DNA of 53,636 nucleotides from Rhizorhabdus dicambivorans (GCF_002355275.1 NZ_CP023453.1:1-53636); one strand, 5' to 3'. Counted from the stretch's first letter, positions 39,070-51,160 are shown. Numbers and translations: made by a program. The notes: a model not told the origin generated them from the letters alone.

Positions 39070-42000
39070 CTATCGGCTCATTCCTCGATCGCGGCCGATC
39101 TCCAACCCCCGCGACAATTCGCGGCCAAGGTCGCGGCTCTGGCTCATGCCGATCTCTAGCCCCAGCTCGCGCAAGCGGTCGCGCAGGATCGATTCCACCT
39201 GTGGATCGCGCTCAAGGCTTTTCGCCATGCCCGCCATTTCCTTGCCCGCCTTCTCACGGCCCGTCATGTCGCCGGCGCGATAAAGCCGGTCGCGGTCCTG
39301 GGAGAGCTGTTGCCAGCGTTCTACGAACCGATCGGCGCGCAAGGCAGGATCGGCGCGCACGCGCGCTTCTTGGCGCATCGCCTCGATCATCGGGCCGCTG
39401 CGCCCCGCCGCTGCGTCGTGCAGCAAGACTGGATCGCGCCTGTAGGCCGCGACCATATCGTCCGACGCTCCCGGCCTGATCTGGTCGAGCGCCTGCACCG
39501 CGCGCTCGAGCGCGACTTTCTGATGCTCGAGGACGGGCGCGCCCGATGCGCGGGATTGCAAAACCGCCTCGCTCGAGCGCGACGCCCACTCGACGGCGCG
39601 GACAAAGGCGCGGTCCTGGTTCTGCTCGTGGGCCTTGGCCGGCGCCGGCGTCGCCGGCGTCGCGTCGAGCTTCAAGCCGGCGAACATGCCGCGTTTCGGC
39701 TTGTCGCCCTGCGCGCGCTCTTGCGCCGGCGCTGGGCGCTCGGCCGACAGCTTCAACCCGCCGAACATACCGCGCCGCAGCTGTCGCTCGGCCGCGGCCT
39801 TCGCATCGCCAGCGCCGCGGTCGCCGGCATCGCGAACCGCGCGTGGATCTTCGCCCATCTGGCGCATGGTGCCCGCCCGCGGACCTAGAAGCTCCACGCC
39901 CTTCCGCTCGGGTGCATCCGCAACGCGGATCTCGCCCGACAGCCCGCGCTGATCGGCGAACGACTGCGCCTCGGCGTCCCGGTCCCGATACATCGGATAG
40001 TCAGACGCCATATCCTTCGCCCGCTCGCGCCCCAGCGTGCGGACAAGCCGGGACACGTCGGCGAAGTCATCGCGGCCGTAATGGATCTGCGCTCCCTCAC
40101 GGTGCCGCGACAGCGCCACATAGGCGGAATGGCGGTCCATCCCCGGCGTCGCCAGCACATGCCCCTGATCGACCGTCACGCCCTGCGATTTGTGGATGGT
40201 CGCGGCATAGCCATGATCGACATGGGCATAATCTTTCAGGTCGAATGCGACGCGGCGGCCATCGTCAAGCCGCACCGCCATGCTGTCGGGCGACACGCGC
40301 ACGACCTGGCCCAGCGTGCCGTTCTTCACGCCTAGTCCGCGCTCGTTCTTGAGGAACATGATGCGGTCGCCGCTGGCGAACTCCCGCACGCCCCGCTCGG
40401 CCGAAATCCGCACGTCCTGCCCCAGCTCGCCGGCGTCGCGCAGCCGATCGCGCGCGGCCAGGTTCAAATCCCGAACCTCGGCATTGGTGTGGGTGAGGAT
40501 GATCCGCGTCTTGTCGGGATCGGCAAGCCGCTGCGCGTCCCATGTGTCGATCAGCTCGGCCCGCGCCGCCTCGCGCGTCTCGGCCGCGTGGACCATGCCG
40601 TGCTGCTCATAGGCATGGATCGCCTCGCCGGTTCGACCCGTCGCCAGCGCCCGCGTCGCGTCGCGTTGCCAGTCCTCATGCTGGCGGCGAACCTCGTTGA
40701 TCTCGGCCGCCCCGTAGCGCTCGGCAAGGGACCGGAACGCCGCGCCGGCCTCGATCGCCTGCAACTGCTCGGCGTCGCCGACAAGGACCACCTTCGCCCC
40801 TGCTTGGCTTGCCTCGGACAGCACGCGCTCCATCTGGCGCGTGCCGATCATCCCGGCCTCGTCTATCACCAGCACGTCACGCGGGCCTAGCAGCTCGCGG
40901 CCCTGGCCCCACTGATATTCCATGCTGGCGATCGTGCGCGACTGGATGCCGGAGCCGCCTTCCAAGCCCTCGGCCGCGATCCCCGACAGCGCCGCACCGC
41001 GTACCTGATAGCCGGCCCGCTCCCATTCGTCGCGCGCAACGCCCAACATGGTCGATTTGCCGGTGCCAGCATAGCCGACGACGATGGCAATATCCTTGCC
41101 CCCTGTTATATGCGCCAGCGCGGCTTCCTGCTGGCTCCCCAGCTTAAGGCCCTCACTCCCGGCGGTGGACCGTAAGGACTGCTCCATCGCCGGGAGACCA
41201 TGCGCCTCCCGTCCTGCAAGCCGATCGCCGGCGCGCTCCAACCGTTGCTCGGTGTCGATCATGTCGCGGGAGGTAAAGCGATCCTCGCCGCGCCCATCCT
41301 TCCCCAGCGCCACCAGCTCGGGCGAGGTCCGTACCGCGCTCATCACCTGATCGAACTGATCCTTGCCGTCGCTGTGGCGGAACGCGAACTGCGCCAGGTC
41401 GCGCCGGGTGAACGTCGCCTGTTGGCGCGAGATCGCATCCAATGCGATCTCGGGCCGCGCAATGATCTTCTCGCCATTCTCGCGCGCGATCCGGGCATGG
41501 TCCTCGACCCGCTCGGCCTCAAGCCCCTGGTCGGGCATCCGCGACGCAGCCGGCCCGATCTTGTGTTGCGGCTCTAGGTCGATCCCCTGCGCCTCCAACG
41601 TCCGATGATCTATGCGGGCGTCAATATCCAGCTCGGCCAACCGCTCGTTGACGTGATCGGCCCAGGCCTCGCGCCATTCTTGCAAGAGCGCCGTGCTGTT
41701 CCACTCGCGCACCTTCTGGCCGAAGCCCTCCGGCCCTACTTCGCGCATCGACAACATGACATGCGCGTGCGGCTTGGGTTGCCCGTCCTTCCCCAGGTCC
41801 CAATGCACATTCATGTCCGCGACCATGCCGCGTTCCACGAACTGCTTTTCGACGAACTCGCGGGCAAGCTGGACGCCCTGCTGCTGGTTCAGCTCGCGCG
41901 GAATCGAGAACTCGACCTCGCGGGCAAGCTGCGCGTCCTTGCGCTTCTCGCGGGCCTCGACCTCGTTCCACAAGGTCGCGCGATCGTTTAAACGCTCTGG

Positions 42001-42189
42001 CGCACCTTGCGGAGCCATGATTTCCGAATGAACGACGCCGGCCTTATTCGAGAAATCATGGTCGCGCCCGAGTCGGTCATCGTGCAGCCGTTCCGCCGCG
42101 CGATAGGCCGCGCTGGCAACGGCGCTCGATCCGTTGGCGCGGCTGATGATCTTGGCCGAGAAATGGTAGATCGCCATGATGGCAACCAT
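39070..42189 (-). CDS. traA: TraA relaxase-helicase (copy 2)
   Basis: Identical to 8024-11143 over its whole length, with MobA/MobL relaxase and RecD-like helicase domains. Both copies being error-free here places the clean part of the contig between about 7.2 and 42.3 kb. Confidence 0.95.
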   Translation of the reverse strand: MVAIMAIYHFSAKIISRANGSSAVASAAYRAAERLHDDRLGRDHDFSNKAGVVHSEIMAPQGAPERLNDRATLWNEVEAREKRKDAQLAREVEFSIPRELNQQQGVQLAREFVEKQFVERGMVADMNVHWDLGKDGQPKPHAHVMLSMREVGPEGFGQKVREWNSTALLQEWREAWADHVNERLAELDIDARIDHRTLEAQGIDLEPQHKIGPAASRMPDQGLEAERVEDHARIARENGEKIIARPEIALDAISRQQATFTRRDLAQFAFRHSDGKDQFDQVMSAVRTSPELVALGKDGRGEDRFTSRDMIDTEQRLERAGDRLAGREAHGLPAMEQSLRSTAGSEGLKLGSQQEAALAHITGGKDIAIVVGYAGTGKSTMLGVARDEWERAGYQVRGAALSGIAAEGLEGGSGIQSRTIASMEYQWGQGRELLGPRDVLVIDEAGMIGTRQMERVLSEASQAGAKVVLVGDAEQLQAIEAGAAFRSLAERYGAAEINEVRRQHEDWQRDATRALATGRTGEAIHAYEQHGMVHAAETREAARAELIDTWDAQRLADPDKTRIILTHTNAEVRDLNLAARDRLRDAGELGQDVRISAERGVREFASGDRIMFLKNERGLGVKNGTLGQVVRVSPDSMAVRLDDGRRVAFDLKDYAHVDHGYAATIHKSQGVTVDQGHVLATPGMDRHSAYVALSRHREGAQIHYGRDDFADVSRLVRTLGRERAKDMASDYPMYRDRDAEAQSFADQRGLSGEIRVADAPERKGVELLGPRAGTMRQMGEDPRAVRDAGDRGAGDAKAAAERQLRRGMFGGLKLSAERPAPAQERAQGDKPKRGMFAGLKLDATPATPAPAKAHEQNQDRAFVRAVEWASRSSEAVLQSRASGAPVLEHQKVALERAVQALDQIRPGASDDMVAAYRRDPVLLHDAAAGRSGPMIEAMRQEARVRADPALRADRFVERWQQLSQDRDRLYRAGDMTGREKAGKEMAGMAKSLERDPQVESILRDRLRELGLEIGMSQSRDLGRELSRGLEIGRDRGMSR

Positions 42190-42206
42190 ACTGCCCTTCT
42201 TAGCGC

Positions 42207-42236
42207 ACGTCGGCAACGACGTATAAGCGCGCACTC
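42207..42236 (+). other. oriT: Putative oriT (copy 2)
   Basis: ACGTCG-GCAA-CGACGT hairpin (42207-42222) followed by GTATAAGCGCGCA; same as 11161-11190. Confidence 0.75.
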
Positions 42237-42350
42237 AAACTCTCTGCTGTTCGCATGATTGACTTCGCCGCATTTCTTAATCGAAACGCTCCTAGCGCGC
42301 GCGACCGTGCTACGCTGCGGCTTCTTGTTCATGAGCGCGAGGGAGAGAAG

Positions 42351-42655
42351 ATGCGGAAGGTGCGCGACTATGACGCAGAGCTGCGGGCGCTGAACGACAA
42401 GGCGCGCACGCTCAAGGCGAAGAAGGTGCAGCAGCTCGGCGAGCTGGTCACGTTCACCGGGGCCGATGCGCTCGACCTCGACACGCTGGCCGGCGCGCTC
42501 ATCGCCGCCGTGGAATCGACCAGCGCGGACGAAAGGAGGCGTGGCGCGTGAAGGGCGCGGCCTTTTTTCAGCGGCGCGGGCGCAAGGCTCGCAAGGGCGA
42601 TGCTGGCAACCGACAAGGCGGCGGCGAAGCTGCGACAGGCGACGTACCGCGTTGA
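42351..42655 (+). CDS. traC: TraC-like protein (copy 2, frame-broken as read)
   Basis: Begins MRKVRDYDAELRALNDKART as at 11306. A G is missing near 42536 (GAAAGG against GAAAGGG at 11487-11493), shifting the last third. Probable sequencing error. Confidence 0.65.
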
Positions 42656-42926
42656 AGCTGCCGCGCGCCGCACCGATACGAGGGGATGGGTCGTGGCCCG
42701 ACGCGAACGCACCCGCCACCTCATAGAGCTGGGCGGCCTCGTCCAGAAAGCCGGCCTGGTCGATCTCACCGACGACGATCGCGCGACGCTCTACGGCGCG
42801 ATGCTCGATCTTGCCGCCAGGGCGCGGGCGCGCGAGGATGGCAACACGCTGGCGCTGTGGAAGCGGCGGGGCAAACGCGCGTTCGATGCGGAAGCCGACG
42901 CGCACGATGAACGGGGGGCATCGTGA
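42600..42926 (+). CDS. traD: TraD-like protein (copy 2)
   Basis: Same 108-residue protein as 11556-11882, intact. Its stop overlaps the GTG start of traG. Confidence 0.7.
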   Translation: MLATDKAAAKLRQATYRVEAAARRTDTRGWVVARRERTRHLIELGGLVQKAGLVDLTDDDRATLYGAMLDLAARARAREDGNTLALWKRRGKRAFDAEADAHDERGAS

Positions 42927-44604
42927 TAGTCGTGGAATGGTTCCGCCAGCTCGGCCGCGCGCTCCGCAACGTCGCCCGCCTATCGCGCCGCAATCCGATA
43001 TGGGCGATCACCGCCCTGACCCTTAGCCCGATCGCGCTCATTCGGCACCTGTTCGGCGTGGCGATGCTGTTCCTGATCGTCGGCCTGGTGCTGGGCCTCG
43101 GGATGCCGCTCCTGCTCGGCAAGCTGCTCGGCCTGCCGCGCGACTCCCTGATCTATCAGCCGGTGATGATGCTCACCGGCCTGGTCGTGATCCTCGTCAC
43201 CCTGCGCGCCCTCTTTCAACCGCTGATCCTGCGCTATGGCGGTCCCGACAGCGACGACACCCACGGCTCGGCCCGCTTCGCCACGGCGAACGAGACACGC
43301 GCCCTCGCCCGCGCCGATACCGGCCTGCTGATCGGCCGCGACATGAAAACCCGCAAGCTGCTGCGCTATCCCGGCACCGCCCATCTGCTGACGATCGCGC
43401 CGACGCGCACCGGCAAGGGGGTGGGCACGATCATTCCCAACCTGATCGACTATCCCGGCCCGGTCATCTGCATCGACCCCAAGGGCGAGAACGCGATCGT
43501 CACCGCGCGCGAGCGCGCCCGGTTCGGCCCGGTCCATGTCCTCGACCCGTTCGGCATCACCGGCCTACCCTCGGCCGCGTTCAATCCACTCGATCGCATC
43601 GACCCCGCCGGCCTCGATCTGGCCGACGACGCCATGACGCTCGCTGACGCGCTGGTCTATGACGCTCCCGGCGAAGCCGGCGAGGCGCATTGGAACGACG
43701 AAGCCAAGGCGCTGATCGCCGGCCTGATCCTCCATATCGTCGCCAGCGAGCTGCCCGCGACCCGCACCCTCGCCACGCTGCGCGATCATCTGACGCTCGC
43801 CCCGCAAGCCTTCGCCGCCCTGCTCTCTGACATGCAGGCACAAGGCGGCCTGGTCGCGCGCGCCCGCCAATCGCCACCTCGGCAAGTCCGACAAGGAAGC
43901 CTCGGGCGTGCTGTCGGCCGCGCAGCGCCATACCCATTTCCTCGATTCCCCACGCATGGGCCAGGTTCTCGGCCGCTCGGATTTCGCGTTCGCCGACATG
44001 AAGGCATCGCCGGCGACCGTGTTCCTCGTCCTGCCCCCCGATCGCATCGCCGCCTATGCCCGCTGGCTGCGGCCTGATGATCGCGCAAGCCCTCACCGAT
44101 CTGTCGCGCGGCGGCGCGGCCCCTGCCCGCCCCGTCCTGTTCCTGCTCGATGAATTTGCCGCGCTCGGCCGTCTCGATCCGGTGGAACGCGCTATGGGCC
44201 TGATGGCGGGCTACGGCGTCCAGCTCTGGCCGATCTGCCAGGATATTCACCAGCTCCGCGCGCTCTACCGTGATCGCGCCGGCACCTTCTTCTCGAACGC
44301 CGGGGCATTGCAGATATTCAGCGTCAATGACCATGACAGCGCGAAACTCGTCTCCGATCTGCTCGGCCAGGAAACGGTGATGTTCGAGACCATGAGCCGC
44401 GCCTTGATGCGGAGGAAACCGGAATCTCGTTCGGCGTGCAGCATGTCGGCCGCCCGCTGCTGACCCCCGATGAAGTCCGCACGCTGCGGCCCGACTTGGC
44501 AGCTCCTGTTCCTCGCGGGCCAGCGCCCGATCGTCGCCACCAAGCTCGCCTATCATGCCGATCGCGAGTTCGCGGCCGGTTCGATCAGGTGCGGCGGCGT
44601 TTAA
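42923..44604 (+). CDS. traG: TraG/VirD4-type coupling protein (copy 2, frame-broken as read)
   Basis: In frame through Walker A (APTRTGKGVG) to about residue 313. The frame then shifts near 43864 (extra C), 44071 (extra G), 44403 (C lost), 44496 (extra G), 44574 (G lost) and 44592 (extra G). All are in short homopolymers and absent from 11879-13558. Confidence 0.9.
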
Positions 44605-45048
44605 ACGGCGCGGCGAGGATCTACACGCAGAAAAGCGCCCTGCCCTGGGAAGCCCGTAGAGCGGCATGGGACGCTCGACCTTCCCGACCCTTCCAAACGC
44701 CCGAAATGAGGCTGGGCGCCCCGGAAGCGCGCCAGTCGCGACGTTTCCGCCTGCCCTGCCCTTTCGAATGGATCGCCGCCCTCTCCGCTCGGCTTCTTGG
44801 AAAGCCAATTCGCGACGGTGGAGCTGGGCGCGAAGCTGGCAGGATGGGCGCGGCGGTTGGGCAAATCCCATACACCAACAAAAAGCGTGCCGGCAAAGCC
44901 GGCTCATTATGGGGATGCCGGGTGGGAGGATCGCTTTAGCGATCCGGGGCGGCCGAAGGCCGTGAGCCGGCGGGGCGAAGCCCCAAGAGGCGGTGCTTTC
45001 TTCTTTCTTTTGTGGTGGGACGGTGGGTGAAACCACGACGCCGGAAAG

Positions 45049-45356
45049 TTATCCACAGCCCGCCGAGTGTTAAAATATGGGTTTAGTGATGTGTTACGGA
45101 AATTTGCCATGCGCGGAAAGGCGCGGAAATCCTCGGTTTTTGGGATGATTTTGCCTCGCGGTGAATCAGCTCTGACGAAAAAGCGAATCCAGAGTGACGA
45201 AAAGGCGAATCCACTCTGACGATAGCGCCAGGCACCGCCCCTGCCCCGCAAGCGTAATCGAAATGACGATAGCACGGCCCCTGAATCTGAAATGACGATA
45301 TCCGCTTGCGTATGTGAAATGACGATAGTAGCTCTCTGTCACTGAAATGACGATAG
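45049..45356 (+). other. oriV: Iteron origin with DnaA box (copy 2)
   Basis: TTATCCACA at 45049-45057 and the same TGACGA-core repeats as in copy 1, ending across the repA start codon at 45347. The four-hairpin cluster upstream is also present (about 44887-44982). Confidence 0.85.
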
Positions 45357-46445
45357 ACCCCTCCCCTTCCCTGTTCGACACCCCGCCCCCCGCCGTGGAC
45401 GGCGACGATCGCACGCCCCTGCTGCCGGTGCGGCATCCCAACCAGGACTTGTTCATCTGCGACGTGCTGGACGCGATCCCGAAGGACGACATGGCCTCGA
45501 TGGAGCATCCGGTGTTCTCGCTCTCCACCAAGCCCGACAACCGGACACGGCGCTACGAGCATAACGGCAACGTCATCGAGATTATCCCCTCGGGCAAGGG
45601 CCTGGCGACGATCCATGACAAGGACATATTGATCTACTGCATCTCGCAGCTCGTCGCGAAGATGAACCAGGGCGAGCAACCTAGCCGCACCGTTCGCCTG
45701 CAAGCCTATGACATGCTCGTCGCCACCAACCGGCAAACCAGCGGTGAAGGCTATAGGCTGATGGCCGACGCCCTCACCCGCCTGCGCGGAACCACGGTGC
45801 GGACCAATATCCAGACCGGCGGCATAGAGGAAACGCGGATTTTCGGCCTGATCGAAGAAGCCAAGATCACGCGCAAGACATTCGATGGCCGGATGCTCGA
45901 TCTTGAAATCACCCTGTCGGAATGGGTCTATCGCTCTGTTATCAGCAAAACGTCCTGACCCTGCACCGGGATTATTTCCGGCTCCGCAAGCCGTTCGAGC
46001 GGCGCATGTATGAGCTGGCCCGCAAGCATTGCGGCATGAAGGACGAATGGAAGATCGGGCTAGAGCTGCTACAGAAGAAATGCGGCTCCAACAGCCCGAT
46101 CCGGGTTTTCCGGGCCTTGGTCAAAAAGGTCTGCGAGCATGACGCGGAACACGGCCATTTTCCCGACTATGCGGTGACGATGGACGATGACGTGATCCTG
46201 TTCCGCAACCGCTCCGGCCTCAAGGCGTCGCCGCCGATCGCGCCAGCGCCGGCGACGATGCGCCCTATATCGACTCGGAAACCATGCACGACGCCAAGAC
46301 CGCCGCGCCAGGCTATGACGTTTACGCGCTCTATGACGAATGGGTGTCGTGGTGGCACGACATGGGCAAGCCCGAACTCAAAAGCCCTGCCGGAGCCTTC
46401 CTCGGATTCTGCAAGAAACGGCACGAACGCAAGCCATTGCGCTGA
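45347..46445 (+). CDS. repA: RepA (copy 2, frame-broken as read)
   Basis: Matches 14304-15404. An A is missing from the A-run near 45950 and a C near 46238, splitting the protein after about residue 200. Reference copy is 14304-15404. Confidence 0.9.
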
Positions 46446-46505
46446 TCCCGGCCTTTGCCGGCAAGTGAGCAAGTTCACATGTCCGCATGTTTGCATGTGA
46501 TATGC

Positions 46506-46811
46506 TCACTTGCCTACAGGACTTTCCCCCATCTTTCGCAGCCAGTCGTTGAACGCCTCGGCCATTGCATCCTGTAGACTCATGCCATGCTTGCGGGCGG
46601 TCATGTGCATGGCGAACGACATTTCCGGGCTGAAATAGCCCGTCATCGCCTTCTTGCCCTGACGGCTCGGCGCAACCGGGCTGCTGGCGGGGCCTGGGCC
46701 GGTGCTGGCGGCGATCGGGCGCGACCGCCCTCCCCTCCGGCTCGGCCGACGCCGGCGACGGCGCGGGGGTCGCGATCCCGCAATGCAAGCAATGAATCCC
46801 TTCCGGCTCAT
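46506..46811 (-). CDS. RHH partner of ParA (copy 2, frame-broken as read)
   Basis: C-terminal RHH block FSPEMSFAMHMTARKHGMSL intact; the N-terminal Pro/Ala-rich part is scrambled by extra bases near 46716, 46768 and 46796. Reference copy is 15467-15769. Confidence 0.7.
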   Translation of the reverse strand: MSRKGFIACIAGSRPPRRRRRRPSRRGGRSRPIAASTGPGPASSPVAPSRQGKKAMTGYFSPEMSFAMHMTARKHGMSLQDAMAEAFNDWLRKMGESPVGK

Positions 46812-47462
46812 GCACTGGCCCTCCATTTCCTAGATGCTTGCATATTTACATGCCCGCATGTCCACTTGTAAAGCTGCTGCACCTCGTCGGCCGCTTTCCC
46901 GCTTGGCTCGATCTCCATTGCGGTTTTCCCCTCCGGCCGCCGCATGGCGGAAGGCGGCGCGGTCGCGATATGGTGCGGGCAGGCGTCCAGCCCATAATCC
47001 TGCAACGACTGCGCGGCTTCCTCATACATGCGCGGCGCGGTCGGGCTTCCTGCGGTGAAGATCACGAAAGCGGGGCTTGCCGCGCATTTTCACAAGGCTG
47101 GCGGTCGTCTTGATCGCGGCTAGGTCGAACGCGCTAGGCCGACAGGGGATCAACACCAGGTCGGCCGCCTCGACGGCGGCGCTGGCGGCGCTGTCGGCAT
47201 GGGGCGGGGTGTCGATCACGATGAACTGCGCGCCCTGCGCCGTCGCCTGCTTCGATCTTGGCGGCGAGGCGAGGGGGCGCGCTGTCGATCACGACCGGGG
47301 GCGCATCCTGCCGCCATGCGCCCATTGGCTCGCCGTCGCCTGCGGGTCTAGGTCGATCACCAGCGCGGTATGCCCGGAATCCTCGGCGGCGGCGGCCAGG
47401 TGCAAGGCGAGGGTGGTTTTCCCCGCGCCGCCTTTCTGACTGATAATCGCGATTGTTGGCAT
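46808..47462 (-). CDS. parA: ParA (copy 2, frame-broken as read)
   Basis: P-loop end intact ([20 protein letters not shown]) but several indels follow (near 47318, 47250, 47071, 47004, 46964 and 46935). Reference copy is 15766-16419. The three ACATGNNCGCATGT repeats are retained around it. Confidence 0.88.
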
Positions 47463-48031
47463 GTGAATGTCCTTACATGATCGCATGTTTGCATGTGGCC
47501 ATAGGGCGAATTGCGGCCGAATGAAAGGGCGGCGGCGCTTAATCCTCCCCGTCCTCGCTCGCGTCATCGTCCAGCGGCTCATGCTCCATCCGGCCATGAT
47601 CCTCGATCGGGCAAAGCGGCGCTCCGGCCAGCTCAAGCCACTTGCGCGCGGTCCTCACGGTATAGCGAGAATCTGCGGGAGTGGTGCGGGCGCAGGGAGC
47701 GAAGCGACTGAGCCTCGGTCCCGCTGATTGTCGTTGCGTGGGAGAGGGGGCGGAAGCTCTCTCCCCGCCCAAACGAACGACGCGCCGGCGCATGCCGGCA
47801 AATCGCTCGCGAGATCCGCTTGCGATCTCGCCCCGCCATGTGGGTCGTCACCTTGGGCCAAGACCGCTTGCGGGCTTGGGGAGCGTAGCGAGTACGGCCA
47901 CGGTGCTGCGCCAGCGGCAAGCGCTTAATCGCTTAGTCGGTTATTTGCTGAGTATGAGGATTGCGCCGGGAAGGGGAGGGCGCTCCAAGCCGGTCTAGAA
48001 AAACATCCCATAGGATGTTACATTGGCGGCG

Positions 48032-48450
48032 ATGAAAAGAGTCGTATTGGACACCTCGGTTATCGCCACGGCGCTGCGGAGCCAAACGGGAGCCAGCTTC
48101 GCCCTGCTGCGGGGCCGTCGAGTATGGCCGCTTGAAGATACTGGCCACGCCGTCGCTGTTCCTCGAATATGAGGACGTGCTGAAAAGGCCAGAACAACGG
48201 CAAGTGACGGGGCTGTCATTGCAGGACGTGAATGAGCTGCTGGACGAACTGGCGGCGCTTGTCGAGCCGGTGGAGGTTCATTTGCTATGGCGGCCGCAAC
48301 TGCGCGACCCGGACGACGAAATGGTGTTGGAAGCGGCTATTACGGGCGAGCCGATGCGCTTGTGACCTACAATATCGTGATTTCAGGGGCGCGGCCCCGC
48401 GCTTCGGAATCCGGTTGATGCAGCCCGCCGAACTGTTGAAGGAGTTATGA
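48032..48450 (+). CDS. PIN-domain toxin (copy 2, frame-broken as read)
   Basis: Matches 16993-17412 with an extra G near 48114 and lost bases near 48341 and 48376. The operator palindrome lies at 48002-48019. Confidence 0.8.
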
Positions 48451-48452
48451 CA

Positions 48453-48731
48453 ATGAGCAAGGCGACTTACCCGCTCAAGCTGCCAACCTCGATCAAGGCA
48501 GCAGCGGCGCGACTGGCAAAAGAAGATGGCGTAAGCCTCAATCAATGGATCGCAACGGCGGTCGCGCAGAAGATCGGCGCTGTCGAGACGGCGGCCGAGT
48601 TCTTCACGCGCCGCGCGAAGGGCCGCACCGGCAGCGGCCTGGGCCGTATTCTCGACAAGGTGCCCAATCGGCTGCCCGAGCCAGGCGACGAATTGCCCGA
48701 AGGCTGGACGCCCGATCGCCTGCGCCAGTAA
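48453..48731 (+). CDS. HicB/CopG-like antitoxin (copy 2)
   Basis: Intact and identical to 17415-17693. Confidence 0.8.
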   Translation: MSKATYPLKLPTSIKAAAARLAKEDGVSLNQWIATAVAQKIGAVETAAEFFTRRAKGRTGSGLGRILDKVPNRLPEPGDELPEGWTPDRLRQ

Positions 48732-48736
48732 CCAGC

Positions 48737-49358
48737 ATGAGGGCCGTATTTCATCCGGCATGGGGAAAGCACCGCCAACACCGGCCTTGCCAGCGCCGAT
48801 GTGGCGTCGATCGCGCTAACGGAGCGCGGGGCAGGGCAGGCGGGCCAGCTCGCGCGGGAATGGATCGAAACGCCGTCGCTGATCGTCACATCGCCGTTCC
48901 AGCGCACCCGGCAGACGGCCGCGCCGACCATCGCCCGCTTTCCCGGCGTGCCGGTGGAGACGTGGAACATTGCGGAGTTCACCTATCTGCAACCCGCGCG
49001 CTGGAACGGCACGGCCGCCGCCGATCGGCGGCCCCATGTCGAACGCTACTGGACGGCGGCCGACCCCGATCATTGCGACGGGGAAGGGGCGGAGAGCTTC
49101 GCCGGCTTCCTCCGGCGCGTGGAAGGCACCCTAGCGCACCTGGCCGCACTCCCGCCCGCCGTGCTGGTCTATCTGTTCGGGCATGGGCAGTTCATCCAGG
49201 CCGCGCGCTCGATCGCCACGGAAACCGGGCTGGACGATCGCGCCAGGATGCGCGCTTTCTGGCGCGATGGCGCACCGCCGGTCGTCGCCAACGCGGAACG
49301 GGTAGGGTTACATTGGCAGGGCGATTGCTGGGCCTGTGCGCCGGCGCTCGCCGCCTAG
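48737..49358 (+). CDS. Histidine phosphatase (copy 2, frame-broken as read)
   Basis: Matches 17699-18319 with one extra T near 48751, directly after the start; the rest, from the segment after RHGES, is in frame to 49358. Confidence 0.8.
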
Positions 49359-50322
49359 ATCAACACCCGCTCCACCTCGTCCAGCGTCACGTCATCGGGG
49401 CGGCGGTCATAGAGCTGGGTGGTGCGCCGTCGAGCTGTGGTTCGCCATCGTCGCGGCCGTCTCCAAGGTGCCGCCGTTCTTCAAATAGGTGGTGATCCCG
49501 GTCGCGCGGAATGAGTGATTGCCGATCGCCGTGCCGATGCGGCAGCGGCCGCGCGCCGGCGCACCATCGCGAAGGCATTGGCTTGGGGGGAGGGGCCTGT
49601 CGCTTAGTCGCTTAGTCCGCTTGTCGATCGTGCGGAACAGCGGCCCCTTGCGATCGTCGCGCAAGCCGCACCCGTCGATATAGGCCAACAGATATTCCTC
49701 TAGATTGTGGTGGCACGGCATTTCGTGGCGCTTGCCGCCCTTTTCGTGCAGCCGCACCCATAGGCGACGGTTCTGCACGAAAGCATCCTCGACGATGCAT
49801 GGTGATCGCCGCGCCGATCCGCGCGAAGCTATAGACCATCAACCCGATCAAGGCGCGGTCGCGCAAGCCGGCATCGGTGGCAACGTCGATCGTATCGAGC
49901 ACTAGCCGCGCCTCATCGGGCACCAGCACCGGCGTCTTGCCGCGCCGCTGGCTATAGGCCGGCCCGCGCACCGATGCGGCGGGGTTCACCGGCACCACCT
50001 GGGCCCGTCACCAGCCAGTCGAACAGGCCGCGCACGCCGGCGAGCTGCTGCTTGACGCTGGGCGGGGCCAAACTCGCCCCCTTGCGACTCGACCCAGGCC
50101 GCGACGTGAAGCGGCTGCACGCCAGCGAGCGAGGCGACGCCGTGCAGCTCGCACCAGGCCAGGAAGTCGCCCGCCGCGCGCATATAGGCGCGGCGCGTAT
50201 GCGGGTTGCGAATGGTGACGGCGAAAAACTCAAGGAAACGAAAGCCGCGCGCGATCGTCGGCCGCCGCGACCAGGGCCGGCAACGCCAGCTCGGGCGAGG
50301 GCAGGGGGGCGAGCTGGTTCAC
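49355..50322 (-). CDS. Tyrosine recombinase (copy 2, frame-broken as read)
   Basis: Matches 18316-19278; indels near 49427, 49541, 49590, 49793, 50003, 50072 and 50244 break it into pieces. All catalytic blocks are readable in one frame or another. Confidence 0.85.
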
Positions 50323-50700
50323 CGCTGGACTTTCTCCCAGCGCGCCGCCTCGGGGCGCGGCGCGGCCATCTTCTCGCGCAGCTCGGCGAACACCGTTTCG
50401 CCCGATCGAGCCGATTCCAGCTTGGCGGCCGATACGTCCAGCATCCGGCGTAGCAGCTCGTTCCGCAAATCCTGGTGCGGTTCCCAGGTCGCGGAAGTTG
50501 CCGACGATCGCGAACACCGCCTCGGAAGGATCGGCGAACATGCCGCGCTCGATATGATCCAAACAGCCAGTCGGCCAGGGCAGGGGGGTAAATACGCCTC
50601 GAAGCGCAGGCCCGCCCGCGCGGGCCTGCTCGCGCAGCGCCCTGGCCTGGTCGCGCTCGGCGTAGTTGTCGGCGAAAGCCTCGTCCTCATCCTCGATCAT
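50319..50700 (-). CDS. ParD/RHH-type regulator (copy 2, frame-broken as read)
   Basis: Matches 19275-19652 with extra bases near 50484, 50563, 50586 and 50610. The palindromic operator is unchanged at 50717-50744. Confidence 0.6.
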
Positions 50701-50716
50701 GCCGGCATCCTTTTGA

Positions 50717-50744
50717 ATGTGTGATAAAGGACATTATCACACAT
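50717..50744. promoter_or_regulatory. Perfect palindromic operator (copy 2)
   Basis: ATGTGTGATAA-AGGACA-TTATCACACAT, identical to 19669-19696. Confidence 0.75.
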
Positions 50745-50888
50745 AGATGAACGCGGAAATCCGGCATCCGTCACATTGGGCAACATTGGCCTTCCACAAC
50801 GAAAGTTACGGTTTCAGATGATAGTCTGATTTTAAGACGTGAGTCGAAATTTGAGGACGCTATCAAGCCCCACCGCCGCCAGCGCACT

Positions 50889-51160
50889 GTGACCGCGATT
50901 CTAGATGCTGCTAGTGAAGCTTTCAGCCTGATGGGCGTGCGCAATGCGACCATGGGCGAGATCGCGGACCGCGCAGGAATGGCCCGTGCGAACCTCTATT
51001 ATAATTTCGCCTCCAAGGAGGAAATGGCCGCTGCGCTCGCCGAGCGGTTACCGGGCGAAAGGCTATGCGGAAGCGCCACATCTCAAGGCGCATGAAAGCA
51101 TCAGCCGCCCATTTCCTCGATGCCTTCTTCACCTATGCAGGTGAGTGGACCCGGTCCTAA
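50889..51160 (+). pseudogene. Truncated TetR-family regulator (copy 2)
   Basis: Matches 19841-20110 with extra bases near 51046 and 51096. Truncated in both copies at the same point, so the truncation is real while the indels are not. Confidence 0.6.
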